Assembly (NCBI GenBank): GCA_900555035.1 | Contig: USJX01000039.1 | Location: 1-25,543 of the forward strand | Origin: an uncultured Prevotella sp. | Lineage (GTDB): Bacteria; Bacteroidota; Bacteroidia; Bacteroidales; Bacteroidaceae | DNA length: 25,543 nucleotides | Direction of reading: 5' to 3' | Shown: positions 15,311 through 21,751 of the stretch, piece by piece | Layout: each line of letters opens with the position of its first letter | Numbering within the stretch: the first letter of the stretch is position 1 | Program-made: the position numbers and the translations under genes | The notes under the pieces: generated by a model | The model's database searches: none | Seen by the model: the letters and a program-made list of their open reading frames with translations, nothing else | What the model was told of the DNA's origin: nothing

Positions 15311-17476
15311 TTATTTCTTCAACCACTTATCCAGCCATCCGAAGAAGGTGCGCTGCCAGAGCACGCCGTTCTGTGGCTTCAATACCCAGTGGTTCTCATC
15401 AGGATAGATGAGGAGTTCGGCTGGAATACCGCGCATGCGGGCTGCATTGAAGGCACCCATGCCCTGGTTGGCGTTGATGCGGTAGTCCTTCTCGCCATGG
15501 ATACAAAGAATAGGAGTATCCCACTTATCTACAAACTTATGAGGACTGTTCTCGTAAGTCTTCTTGGCGTTGGCACTCTTATCCTTGTTCCAGTAAGCAT
15601 CCTCATATTCCCAGTTGCTGAACCAAGCCTCCTCGGTATCGGTGTACATGCTCTCCAGGTTGAAAGCACCATCGTGGGCGAGGAACGCCTTGAAACGCTT
15701 GTTGTGGTGACCGGCGAGATAATATACTGAGAAACCGCCGAAGCTGGCACCTACACATCCCAGACGATCCTTATCTACGTAAGGCAGATTCTTGGTAGCA
15801 TCATCGATGGCAGAAAGATAATCGTTCATGCACTGACCCGTCCAGTCGCCTGAAACTTCCTCGTTCCAGGCACTGCCGAAACCAGGGAGACCACGGCGGT
15901 TAGGCAATACGATGACATAACCGTTGGCTGCCATAATCTGAATGTTCCAGCGGTAGCTCCAGAACTGGCTCACCGGACTCTGAGGACCGCCCTCGCAGAA
16001 GAGAAGGGTAGGGTACTTCTTGGTTTCATCGAAATTAGATGGCAACATCACCCATACCAGCATGTCCTTGCCGTCGGTGGTCTTCACCCAGCGCTGCTCA
16101 CACTTGCCCAGGTTCAACTGGCTCAGAATGTGGTCGTTCTCGTGGGTAATCTGCTCTACCTTGGTGCTCTTGGCATTCTTGCCAGGGGTAACGATGTAGA
16201 TATCGGTAGGGTGGCTCATGCTAGCCTTGGTAGCGAGAAGCTTGTTGCCGTTGTTGGCAAGCGAGATGCTTCCGTAGTCAGCCCACTCGTTGGTAATCTG
16301 CTTCACTTCGCCCTTGAAGTTAGCCTGATAGAGGTTCAGGGTTCCGTGCCAAACGCCGATGAAGCTGAGGCTCTTGTTGTCCTTGTTCCATACGAAGCCC
16401 TCTACGTTTGAATCAAACTTATCTGATACATAGTTCTTCTTGCCTGTGGCGAGGTCATAGACGCAGAGGCGGTTGCGGTCGCTCTCGTAGCCATCGCGAG
16501 CCATGCTCTGCCAAGCGATGTACTTGCCATCAGCAGAGAACTGAGGGCTTACGTCGTAACCCGGATTGTTCTTCAGATTCTCTGGCGCATTTACTGCCTG
16601 ATTCTTCATGCTCTTGGTAGCATCAATCTTAGGCTCCACATAGCCAGCCTCCTTGCAGAGGTTCTTGGTCTCGCGCGTACCTATATTATATAGGAAGATA
16701 TCTGAATCGGTAGAGATGGCATACTGAACGCCCTCCTTCTTGCGGCAGGTGTAGGCGATGGTCTTGGAATCAGGGCTCCATGCCAGCTGCTCGATGCCTC
16801 CGAATGGTGCCATAGGGCACTCGAATGGCTCATCCTTCAGAATATCCTCGCCTGCGTTGATGGTGCCGTCGGCAGCCACATCAGCCACGAATGGGTGGAG
16901 AAGGCTCTCTACGTAGTGGTCCCAGTGGCGATAGTTCATATCGGTAACGAGGCGACCGGTAGCGAGAGGCAGATCGGAAGGATTCTCCTTGATGGTTCCG
17001 TGGTAAGGGAGTTCCTTGATGAGGATTACCTTCTTGCCGTCAGGGGAGAAGCGGAAGCCCTGGACGCCCAACTTGTCGTTGGTGAGCTGCTTGCGGTCGG
17101 TTCCGTCTGGGTTCATGCTCCAGAGCTGACCGTCGCGGATGAAGGCAATCTTCTGTCCGCCCTGAATCCATGCCGCATCGGTCTCGCTCTTGGCGTCAGT
17201 GGTCAGTGCCTTCTGGTTCTTGCCGTTGGCATCCATGATGAAGAGCATCTGATGGCCCTTGTTTTTCTTTACACTGTAGTAACCTACCTGGTACACCACC
17301 TGCTTGCCGTTAGGCGAAGCCTCTGCTGCACCAATTCTTCCCATCGCCCAAAGAGCTTCTGGGGTCATCAGGTGGTTCTCCACCTTGATGTTGTTTTTCT
17401 CAATCATAGTCTGTGCATCGGCTGAAGTTGCGCTCATGGTGAGTGCTGCTGCAGCCAGAATCATTGCTTTAATCAT
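15311..17476 (-). CDS. dpp5: S9 family dipeptidyl-peptidase, DPP5-like
   Basis: 721-aa exported serine peptidase. The signal peptide (MIKAMILAAAALTMSATSAD, then A) is followed by QTMIEKNN. Residues ~40-450 are a beta-propeller with repeated PD40-like strands (EASPNGKQVVYQV, FRFSPDGKKVILI, LAWSPDSKTIAYT, PQFSADGKYIAWQS). The C-terminal alpha/beta hydrolase has Ser578 in GASFGG, Asp664 in GEKDYR and His696 in DENHWVL. The overall match to Porphyromonas DPP5, as I remember it, is close, including ATGRLVTDMNYRHWDHYVE-type text and the ending FFGWLDKWLKK. Residues ~278-303 look like an insertion relative to it. Likely releases dipeptides in the periplasm. No visible co-transcribed gene; convergent with the POT gene. 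Confidence 0.9.
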   Translation of the reverse strand: MIKAMILAAAALTMSATSADAQTMIEKNNIKVENHLMTPEALWAMGRIGAAEASPNGKQVVYQVGYYSVKKNKGHQMLFIMDANGKNQKALTTDAKSETDAAWIQGGQKIAFIRDGQLWSMNPDGTDRKQLTNDKLGVQGFRFSPDGKKVILIKELPYHGTIKENPSDLPLATGRLVTDMNYRHWDHYVESLLHPFVADVAADGTINAGEDILKDEPFECPMAPFGGIEQLAWSPDSKTIAYTCRKKEGVQYAISTDSDIFLYNIGTRETKNLCKEAGYVEPKIDATKSMKNQAVNAPENLKNNPGYDVSPQFSADGKYIAWQSMARDGYESDRNRLCVYDLATGKKNYVSDKFDSNVEGFVWNKDNKSLSFIGVWHGTLNLYQANFKGEVKQITNEWADYGSISLANNGNKLLATKASMSHPTDIYIVTPGKNAKSTKVEQITHENDHILSQLNLGKCEQRWVKTTDGKDMLVWVMLPSNFDETKKYPTLLFCEGGPQSPVSQFWSYRWNIQIMAANGYVIVLPNRRGLPGFGSAWNEEVSGDWTGQCMNDYLSAIDDATKNLPYVDKDRLGCVGASFGGFSVYYLAGHHNKRFKAFLAHDGAFNLESMYTDTEEAWFSNWEYEDAYWNKDKSANAKKTYENSPHKFVDKWDTPILCIHGEKDYRINANQGMGAFNAARMRGIPAELLIYPDENHWVLKPQNGVLWQRTFFGWLDKWLKK

Positions 17477-17505
17477 ATTTTTGTGATTTTATTGAATATT
17501 CGGTG

Positions 17506-17537
17506 CAAAGTTACTGCAAAAATTCGATTTGGCGAAA
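17506..17537 (-). promoter_or_regulatory. Promoter for the DPP5-like gene
   Basis: TAACTTTG on the minus strand (17506-17513) is an exact -7. A TTTC at 17534-17537, 20 bases upstream, is a one-off -33. Confidence 0.6.
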
Positions 17538-17602
17538 GGATTGCGAGTTTATTTCTCATTCTTGTGGCTTATCTGTCATTTTTTAGAAACTTTATCTTCA
17601 TA

Positions 17603-17637
17603 TTTGTCTCGTAATTCAATACTTTTTTGTAATTTTG
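17603..17637 (+). promoter_or_regulatory. Possible promoter for the DUF1846 gene
   Basis: TAATTTTG at 17630-17637 is an exact -7. TTTG at 17603-17606 is 23 bases away, longer than usual, so the -33 is uncertain. The leader would be about 55 bases. Confidence 0.5.
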
Positions 17638-17698
17638 CAGGCGATTTGTTTTTTAACGATAAGGATATAGAGTTCAACTCAAAGAAAGATAACACAAT

Positions 17699-19162
17699 AT
17701 GAAGTTAGGATTTGACAACGAGAAGTATTTGAAGATTCAATCTGAGCACATTAAGGAAAGAATCTCTAAGTTTGACGGAAAGCTTTACCTGGAATTGGGA
17801 GGCAAGCTTTTCGATGACCACCACGCCAGTCGCGTTTTGCCAGGTTTCCAGCCTGATAGCAAACTGCGCATGTTCCAGAAAATCAGCGATAGCATCGAGA
17901 TTGTTATCGTAATCAGTGCCGCCGACATCGAGAAAAACAAGAAGCGTGCCGACCTGGGCATTACTTACGATGAGGACGTGCTGCGCCTTCGTGGCGAGTT
18001 CCAGAACCGTGGCTTCATGGTGGGCTCTGTTGTCATCACCCATTATAACGGTCAGCCTGCAGCCATCGCCTTCAAGCAGCGCCTGGAGCGTGAGGGCATC
18101 AAGACTTTCTGCCATTATCTCATCGAGGGTTATCCTCATGATGTGGATCTCATTGCTTCGGATGAGGGTTTCGGCAAGAATGACTATGTAGAGACTGAGC
18201 GTCCGCTGGTGATTGTTACTGCTCCAGGTCCTGGTAGCGGCAAGATGGCTGTCTGCCTGAGTCAGCTTTATAATGAAAACAAGCGTGGGGTGCGTGCGGG
18301 TTATGCCAAGTTTGAGACCTTCCCTGTCTGGAATCTCCCATTGAAGCATCCGGTAAACATCGCCTATGAGGCTGCAACTGCCGACTTGAACGATGTGAAC
18401 ATGATTGACCCATTCCATCTGGAAGCATACAACAAGATTGCCATCAACTACAACCGTGACGTGGAGATTTATCCTGTGCTCAACGCTTTGTTTGAGGGTA
18501 TTTACGGAAGCAATCCATACAAGTCGCCTACGGATATGGGTGTGAACATGGTAGGTTTCTGCATTTCAGACGATGAGGTTTGCTGCGAGGCATCGAAGAA
18601 CGAGATTATACGTCGTTACTATGCAGCTACCAACAAGTTGGCGGCTGGTGCGTGCAACGAGGCGGAGATTAGCAAGATTCAGCTGCTTTTCAAGCAGGCT
18701 AAGATTACTACGGATTATCGCAAGGTGACTGTAGCGGCTAAGGATCATAAGAAGGCAACGGGTCATACTTCTGCTGCGATTGAGTTGGAGGATGGCACGA
18801 TTATCTGTGGTCACAGCAGCGAGTTGCTGGGTTGCAGTGCGGCATTGATCTTGAATGTTACCAAGCACTTGGCGGGCATCGACCATGAGTTGAAGTTGAT
18901 TCCTCAGTCGATGATTGAGCCTATCCAGCATACGAAGGTGAATTATCTGGGTGGTCACAATCCTCGTCTTCATACGGATGAGGTTTTGGTAGCTCTTTCT
19001 GTTCTTTCAGAGAATGATGAGAATTGCAGGAAGGCATTGGAGCAGTTGCCAAAGCTCCGTGGCTGTCAGGCTCATTGCACCGTGATGCTGAGTGATGTGG
19101 ATCAGAAGATTTTCAAGAAGCTTGGTGTCAGCATCACCTGCGAGCCGGTGTTGAAGAAGTAA
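17699..19162 (+). CDS. DUF1846 family protein
   Basis: 487-aa cytoplasmic protein of the DUF1846 family, full length, with a structural representative known but no established activity that I recall. Recognisable text: N-terminal FDNEKYLKIQSEHIKERI and LYLELGGKLFDDHHASRVLP, a P-loop-like TAPGPGSGK at 174-182, GYAKFETFPVWNLPLKHPVN, and C-terminal NYLGGHNPRLHTDEVLVALS. The GPGSGK turn and the surrounding strand-helix pattern suggest nucleotide or phosphate binding (inference). It stands alone with its own -7 element. The last codons and stop are duplicated downstream as a 29-bp tandem repeat. Convergent with the rhodanese gene across a hairpin element. Confidence 0.9.
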   Translation: MKLGFDNEKYLKIQSEHIKERISKFDGKLYLELGGKLFDDHHASRVLPGFQPDSKLRMFQKISDSIEIVIVISAADIEKNKKRADLGITYDEDVLRLRGEFQNRGFMVGSVVITHYNGQPAAIAFKQRLEREGIKTFCHYLIEGYPHDVDLIASDEGFGKNDYVETERPLVIVTAPGPGSGKMAVCLSQLYNENKRGVRAGYAKFETFPVWNLPLKHPVNIAYEAATADLNDVNMIDPFHLEAYNKIAINYNRDVEIYPVLNALFEGIYGSNPYKSPTDMGVNMVGFCISDDEVCCEASKNEIIRRYYAATNKLAAGACNEAEISKIQLLFKQAKITTDYRKVTVAAKDHKKATGHTSAAIELEDGTIICGHSSELLGCSAALILNVTKHLAGIDHELKLIPQSMIEPIQHTKVNYLGGHNPRLHTDEVLVALSVLSENDENCRKALEQLPKLRGCQAHCTVMLSDVDQKIFKKLGVSITCEPVLKK

Positions 19163-19227
19163 ATTCGGCTTGGATTCTGCTGAAGAAGTAGATTCAGATT
19201 GGATTCTGTTGAAGAAATAGATTCGGA
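19154..19227 (+). repeat. 29-bp tandem repeat spanning the DUF1846 stop codon
   Basis: Units at 19154-19182, 19183-19211 and a partial 19212-19227. Each begins AAGAAGTA or AAGAAATA, i.e. the last two Lys codons and the stop triplet (TAA, then TAG, then TAG), and ends with TTGGATTCTG plus CTG or TTG. Three changes separate units 1 and 2. The stop codon is thus present in three copies in the same register. Confidence 0.9.
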
Positions 19228-19237
19228 TAAAATAAAA

Positions 19238-19296
19238 TACCCCCGAAGGGGTATAGTTAATCGTGAAGTTTGATTAATTATACCTTTTCGGGGGTA
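19238..19296 (+). terminator. 59-bp hairpin element, copy 1 (terminator between DUF1846 and rhodanese genes)
   Basis: Arms at 19238-19262 and 19272-19296 (25 bases each, 9-base loop), followed by T6 across 19298-19303. The three differences between the arms are all G-U pairs in plus-strand RNA, so the fold is for the DUF1846 transcript. The outer 18 bases of the right arm, and all but two of the left, match TACCCCCGAAAAGGTATA of copy 2 at 21752-21810, which is also exactly 59 bp. Confidence 0.85.
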
Positions 19297-19301
19297 CTTT
19301 T

Positions 19302-19739
19302 TTATCTTTCCACCGGCATTCCTAGCTTGGTCCAGTTTAGGATTCCGCCTTCCATATCATACACCTTGAAGCCTAGCTTCTGCATTTTCTGGCAGGCACC
19401 ATGGCTTCGCTTTCCGCTTCTGCAATAGATATAGTAGGTGCGGGATTTATCGAGCTTACTGATGCCGGCATCGAATGCTTCGGGATTGAGGTAATCCAAT
19501 TGGTGAGCGCCAGCCAGATGACCTTCTGCATGTTCCTTGGAAGTGCGAACATCGAGGAGGAAACTGGTGGAATCCGCCTTTGCCTGGTTGATGAAGGCTT
19601 GTGGAGCCAATACGATGATGCCATCCGATGGGGCAGTTTTTGCTGATGAATCAGATGGGGCTGATTGACCAGCCTGTGCTGAGCAGCCCGTGGTCGATAA
19701 TCCGATGGCTGCTAAAAATGATAATAATATTTTCTTCAT
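19302..19739 (-). CDS. Rhodanese-like domain protein, probable lipoprotein
   Basis: 145 aa. The N-terminus MKKILLSFLAAIGLSTTGC looks like a lipoprotein signal with Cys19, although the -3 residue is Thr rather than Leu. After a Ser/Ala linker (SAQAGQSAPSDSSAKTAPSD), residues ~40-143 form one rhodanese domain: SFLLDVRTSKEHAEGHLAGA, the active-site loop CRSGKRS with its catalytic Cys, and a C-terminal VYDMEGGILNWTKLGMPVE. It would handle sulfane sulfur or persulfides in the periplasm. It starts 29 bases after the stop of the hipT-like kinase, with no clear promoter, so it probably rides on the toxin-antitoxin transcript. A functional link to the module is not evident. Confidence 0.88.
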   Translation of the reverse strand: MKKILLSFLAAIGLSTTGCSAQAGQSAPSDSSAKTAPSDGIIVLAPQAFINQAKADSTSFLLDVRTSKEHAEGHLAGAHQLDYLNPEAFDAGISKLDKSRTYYIYCRSGKRSHGACQKMQKLGFKVYDMEGGILNWTKLGMPVER

Positions 19740-19768
19740 TATATATTGTTTTTATTTTATCAGAGATA

Positions 19769-20710
19769 TTATCTCAAAGCCATGACTCTGCTGAGAATCA
19801 GTTTTTTATATTCTTTCTTCATGCTATCCGGAAGAAAGGAGGCTTCTATCAGGTCGAGCCATTTCACGATGGAGCGACGGAATTTCTTGGCGATGTTGCT
19901 GATTACCTTTTCGCTGAGTCCTGATGCGGTCATTACCTTGATGAAATCTGCTTTCTGAATCTTTCGCTTTCTGCCATTGAGCGTCAGGGCGAGTTCTTCT
20001 GTATCTTCCGGCATTACGATCTTGGTGCAGAGAAGGTCGTAGGCAGGGGTTAAGCCATAGCCCAACTTGCGGTTGTTGTAGAGCGAGAAGTTCTTGAGGT
20101 GCATGTCGGCGTTGCCGGTAATCCACGAGAAGATGACTAACTCCCAATAGTTCACGAGGTCGAGCTGCGAGAAGGAGGAATACTTTTTGATGAGCTTGGC
20201 TATCTGCTCGTAGGATCCTTTGTATTTGTATTCGGTAAGGCGCTCGGATAGCTGGCACATATCCTCCATCGGTATTTTTGTTCCATCGTCCTGGCGGTCT
20301 ATTCTCCGGGTGATGTAGCAGAGTTCGCCATCGGCAAAGCGGATTAAGCCATGGGGAACCACGCTGATTTTGGCGGCTTCGGCGAGGTGCATCGTGAGGT
20401 CTTCTATTTCGGGAAGACAGCGATAGCGGTCGGTTTGGGGCTTGAGGATGTATCTTCCCCAGAGGCCTACGATGGTGAAGCGGGAAGGTTCGTTCTTTCC
20501 GCCTGGGTTGACATCGAGCGAGAGCTTTGCCTGCACACCGGTCAGGGTGGTCTGGGCACGCACCACTTGCTTTGCCAGGTCGCCGATTTCCTTTCTTACG
20601 TAGGGCAAAACAGGGGCTTCCTTGGTGCCGAAGAGTTTCTTGGCGCAAGCAGGGTGGTAATCTACCTGTCCTATTTTCAGCGGTTTATAGCAATATAGAC
20701 ATTTCTCCAT
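19769..20710 (-). CDS. HipA C-terminal-domain kinase, HipT-like toxin
   Basis: 313 aa, lacking the N-terminal HipA subdomain that is encoded by the separate gene just upstream. Kinase features: Gly-rich loop with T55-L-T57 followed by GVQAKL (the S-I-S autophosphorylation motif of E. coli HipT), ATP-binding Lys90 in YILKP, catalytic Asp202 in TGNADMHLKNF and metal-binding Asp225 in PAYDLL. It starts with a likely zinc site C4, C7, H19, C22 (C-x2-C-x11-H-x2-C) that E. coli HipT, as I recall it, lacks. HipA-type kinases phosphorylate aminoacyl-tRNA synthetases (HipA: GltX; HipT: TrpS); the target here is unknown. It begins 15 bases after the hipS-like stop. Gene order B, S, T matches HipBST. 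Confidence 0.9.
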   Translation of the reverse strand: MEKCLYCYKPLKIGQVDYHPACAKKLFGTKEAPVLPYVRKEIGDLAKQVVRAQTTLTGVQAKLSLDVNPGGKNEPSRFTIVGLWGRYILKPQTDRYRCLPEIEDLTMHLAEAAKISVVPHGLIRFADGELCYITRRIDRQDDGTKIPMEDMCQLSERLTEYKYKGSYEQIAKLIKKYSSFSQLDLVNYWELVIFSWITGNADMHLKNFSLYNNRKLGYGLTPAYDLLCTKIVMPEDTEELALTLNGRKRKIQKADFIKVMTASGLSEKVISNIAKKFRRSIVKWLDLIEASFLPDSMKKEYKKLILSRVMALR

Positions 20711-20725
20711 AGTTATTTCTCCTTT

Positions 20726-21121
20726 CTAGTTTTGGGGTGAATTGTTGGTTTTATCCGCAGATGGCTTTGCGGATTTGCAATCCGCATCACCTTCTGCATG
20801 AGGTTCTTCAACAGGGATAACGCTGACGGCTCCGATACAATCCTTGCAGCAGGCAAGGAGGAGCGACATTCTATCCCGCTGGTTGATTTTCCAACTGCTT
20901 TCTGCGATATTCAGCAGCCATCCTTCGGGGATTAACCCATCGAAGAAGGGAAACAGCACGGTTTCGTGGTAGGGTTCATCGGATAACGGGAGTGTGAGGC
21001 TCACGGCTTCGGCTTGACTCGATGCCAGATAATCTGCATCGTAGGCGAAGGTGAAGCCCGTTTCATCTTCCGTCAACAGGCCTACGTATTGGTCATAGAG
21101 ATAAATCTTTCCTTGTTTCAT
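20726..21121 (-). CDS. HipA N-terminal-domain protein, HipS-like
   Basis: 131 aa. Residues 1-106 are the Couple_hipA domain, recognised from KIYLYDQYVGLLTED, AVSLTLPLSDEPY and the signature VLFPFFDGLIPEGWLL. In E. coli HipBST the equivalent protein, HipS, neutralises the HipT kinase. Residues 107-131 are an extra polar tail; 112-118 (DADCKSA) are encoded by an 8-3-8 palindrome of the same family that fills the upstream gap, so the tail is probably acquired repeat sequence read in frame. The gene lies 15 bases before the kinase gene and 327 bases after the HTH gene, an unusually large gap for this kind of operon. Confidence 0.85.
   Translation of the reverse strand: MKQGKIYLYDQYVGLLTEDETGFTFAYDADYLASSQAEAVSLTLPLSDEPYHETVLFPFFDGLIPEGWLLNIAESSWKINQRDRMSLLLACCKDCIGAVSVIPVEEPHAEGDADCKSAKPSADKTNNSPQN
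20768..20786. repeat. 8-3-8 palindrome copy inside the hipS-like gene
   Basis: TGCGGATT, TGC, AATCCGCA. Identical to the intergenic copy at 21275-21293. A second inverted pair, ATCCGCA at 20753-20759 with TGCGGAT, overlaps it. Confidence 0.88.
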
Positions 21122-21448
21122 ATTTTTATTCTATTTTTTCGAGTGGGTTGTCTCTGTTCGGTTCTTGCCTCCGTTAGGCGCTCAGCGGCTTTGCAACCTT
21201 GTGGGGCTGACCTCCGTTAGGCGCTCGGCGGATTTGCAATCCGCCGTTAAAAATGTCCCAACCTTTTTGGGCTTTGCGGATTTGCAATCCGCATCATCCT
21301 GCTTGTTCTTGGGTGTTGGGGGATTACAAATCCCCCGGTTTTAATAGGTCGAACCTTTTTTTACGCCGGATTTCAAATCCGGCGGGACGCCTAGCGGGGG
21401 ACGGGACGCCTAGCGGGGGTGATTTTCAACCCGCATCATCATCCTCTT
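21122..21448. other. 327-bp palindrome-rich gap between the hipB-like and hipS-like genes
   Basis: No gene. It is GC-rich compared with the other gaps here and is packed with 8-3-8 palindromes and two kinds of flanking direct repeat. The open frame on the plus strand reads LRICNP, GDYKSP and RRISNP type text, which is translated repeat, not protein. No consensus promoter for hipS is visible, so hipS/hipT expression presumably needs read-through from hipB. Confidence 0.85.
21168..21420. repeat. Composite palindrome cluster with inverted flanking repeats
   Basis: Perfect palindromes of form 8-3-8: GGCGGATT-TGC (21227-21245), TGCGGATT-TGC (21275-21293), GGGGGATT-ACA (21318-21336) and GCCGGATT-TCA (21365-21383), each followed by the inverse arm. 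Degenerate copies lie near 21188 and 21417-21435. The left flank has a direct repeat starting CCTCCGTTAGGCGCTC (21168, 21211). The right flank has a 19-base direct repeat starting GGGACGCCTAGCGGGGG (21384, 21403). CCGTTAGGCG on the left is the near-inverse of CGCCTAGCGG on the right. Confidence 0.85.
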
Positions 21449-21655
21449 CTATTCTCTTTGGATAGGAACGGGACCGATTTCCTGGCCGAAGAGGAGGAGA
21501 ACTTGATTAACTTTGTCTAGTCGCAATGTTTCCTTTCCCTGCTCCAGTTCTCTTACGAATCTTAGACCTACGCCCGATTTCGCAGCCAAATCTACCTGGG
21601 TCAATCCGAATTGCTTGCGCATCTCCTTGACGTATGATGATAATGTATTGCTCAT
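21449..21655 (-). CDS. HTH (Xre/Cro) antitoxin, HipB-like
   Basis: 68 aa, a single helix-turn-helix domain: LSSYVKEMRKQFGLTQVDLAAKSGVGLRFVRELEQGKETLRLDKV, with the recognition helix around GVGLRFVRELE. Length and position (first gene of a B-S-T set) fit HipB, the DNA-binding partner that represses its own operon. Two palindromes with the same TACCC-TTTC-GGG core lie upstream, one between the -33 TTTG and the start region, the other just before the ATG. No second DNA-binding domain or extension. It could instead be a stand-alone regulator, since 327 bases separate it from hipS. Confidence 0.88.
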   Translation of the reverse strand: MSNTLSSYVKEMRKQFGLTQVDLAAKSGVGLRFVRELEQGKETLRLDKVNQVLLLFGQEIGPVPIQRE

Positions 21656-21670
21656 ATTTTATTCCTTTTA

Positions 21671-21684
21671 TACCCTTTCGGGTA
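21671..21684. promoter_or_regulatory. Candidate operator O1 of the hipB-like gene
   Basis: TACCC-TTTC-GGGTA, a perfect 5-4-5 palindrome, 16 bases before the hipB ATG. It overlaps the leader and probably the ribosome-binding region. The binding protein is inferred to be the HipB-like product. Confidence 0.65.
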
Positions 21685-21712
21685 AAATCTTACTATTAAT
21701 GATACTATATTA

Positions 21713-21730
21713 TACCCTTTCGGGGACAAA
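21713..21730 (-). promoter_or_regulatory. Candidate operator O2 and -33 box of the hipB-like gene
   Basis: TACCC-TTTC-GGGGA at 21713-21726 (one base off the O1 palindrome) directly abuts a TTTG read on the minus strand at 21727-21730, a plausible -33. O2 starts exactly 42 bases from O1, four helical turns. The -7 expected 19-21 bases further is a poor match, as is often so for regulated promoters. Confidence 0.55.
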
Positions 21731-21751
21731 TATACGAATAAAAAATGAAAA

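Noticed and set aside
20768..21420. Palindromes as intrinsic terminators
   Set aside because: None has a T run on either side and they recur in tandem, one of them inside a gene; better seen as a repeat family.
21253..21465. 70-aa plus-strand open frame in the hipB-hipS gap
   Set aside because: Its text (LRICNP, GDYKSP, RRISNP) is translated palindromic repeat; no start signal or codon bias.
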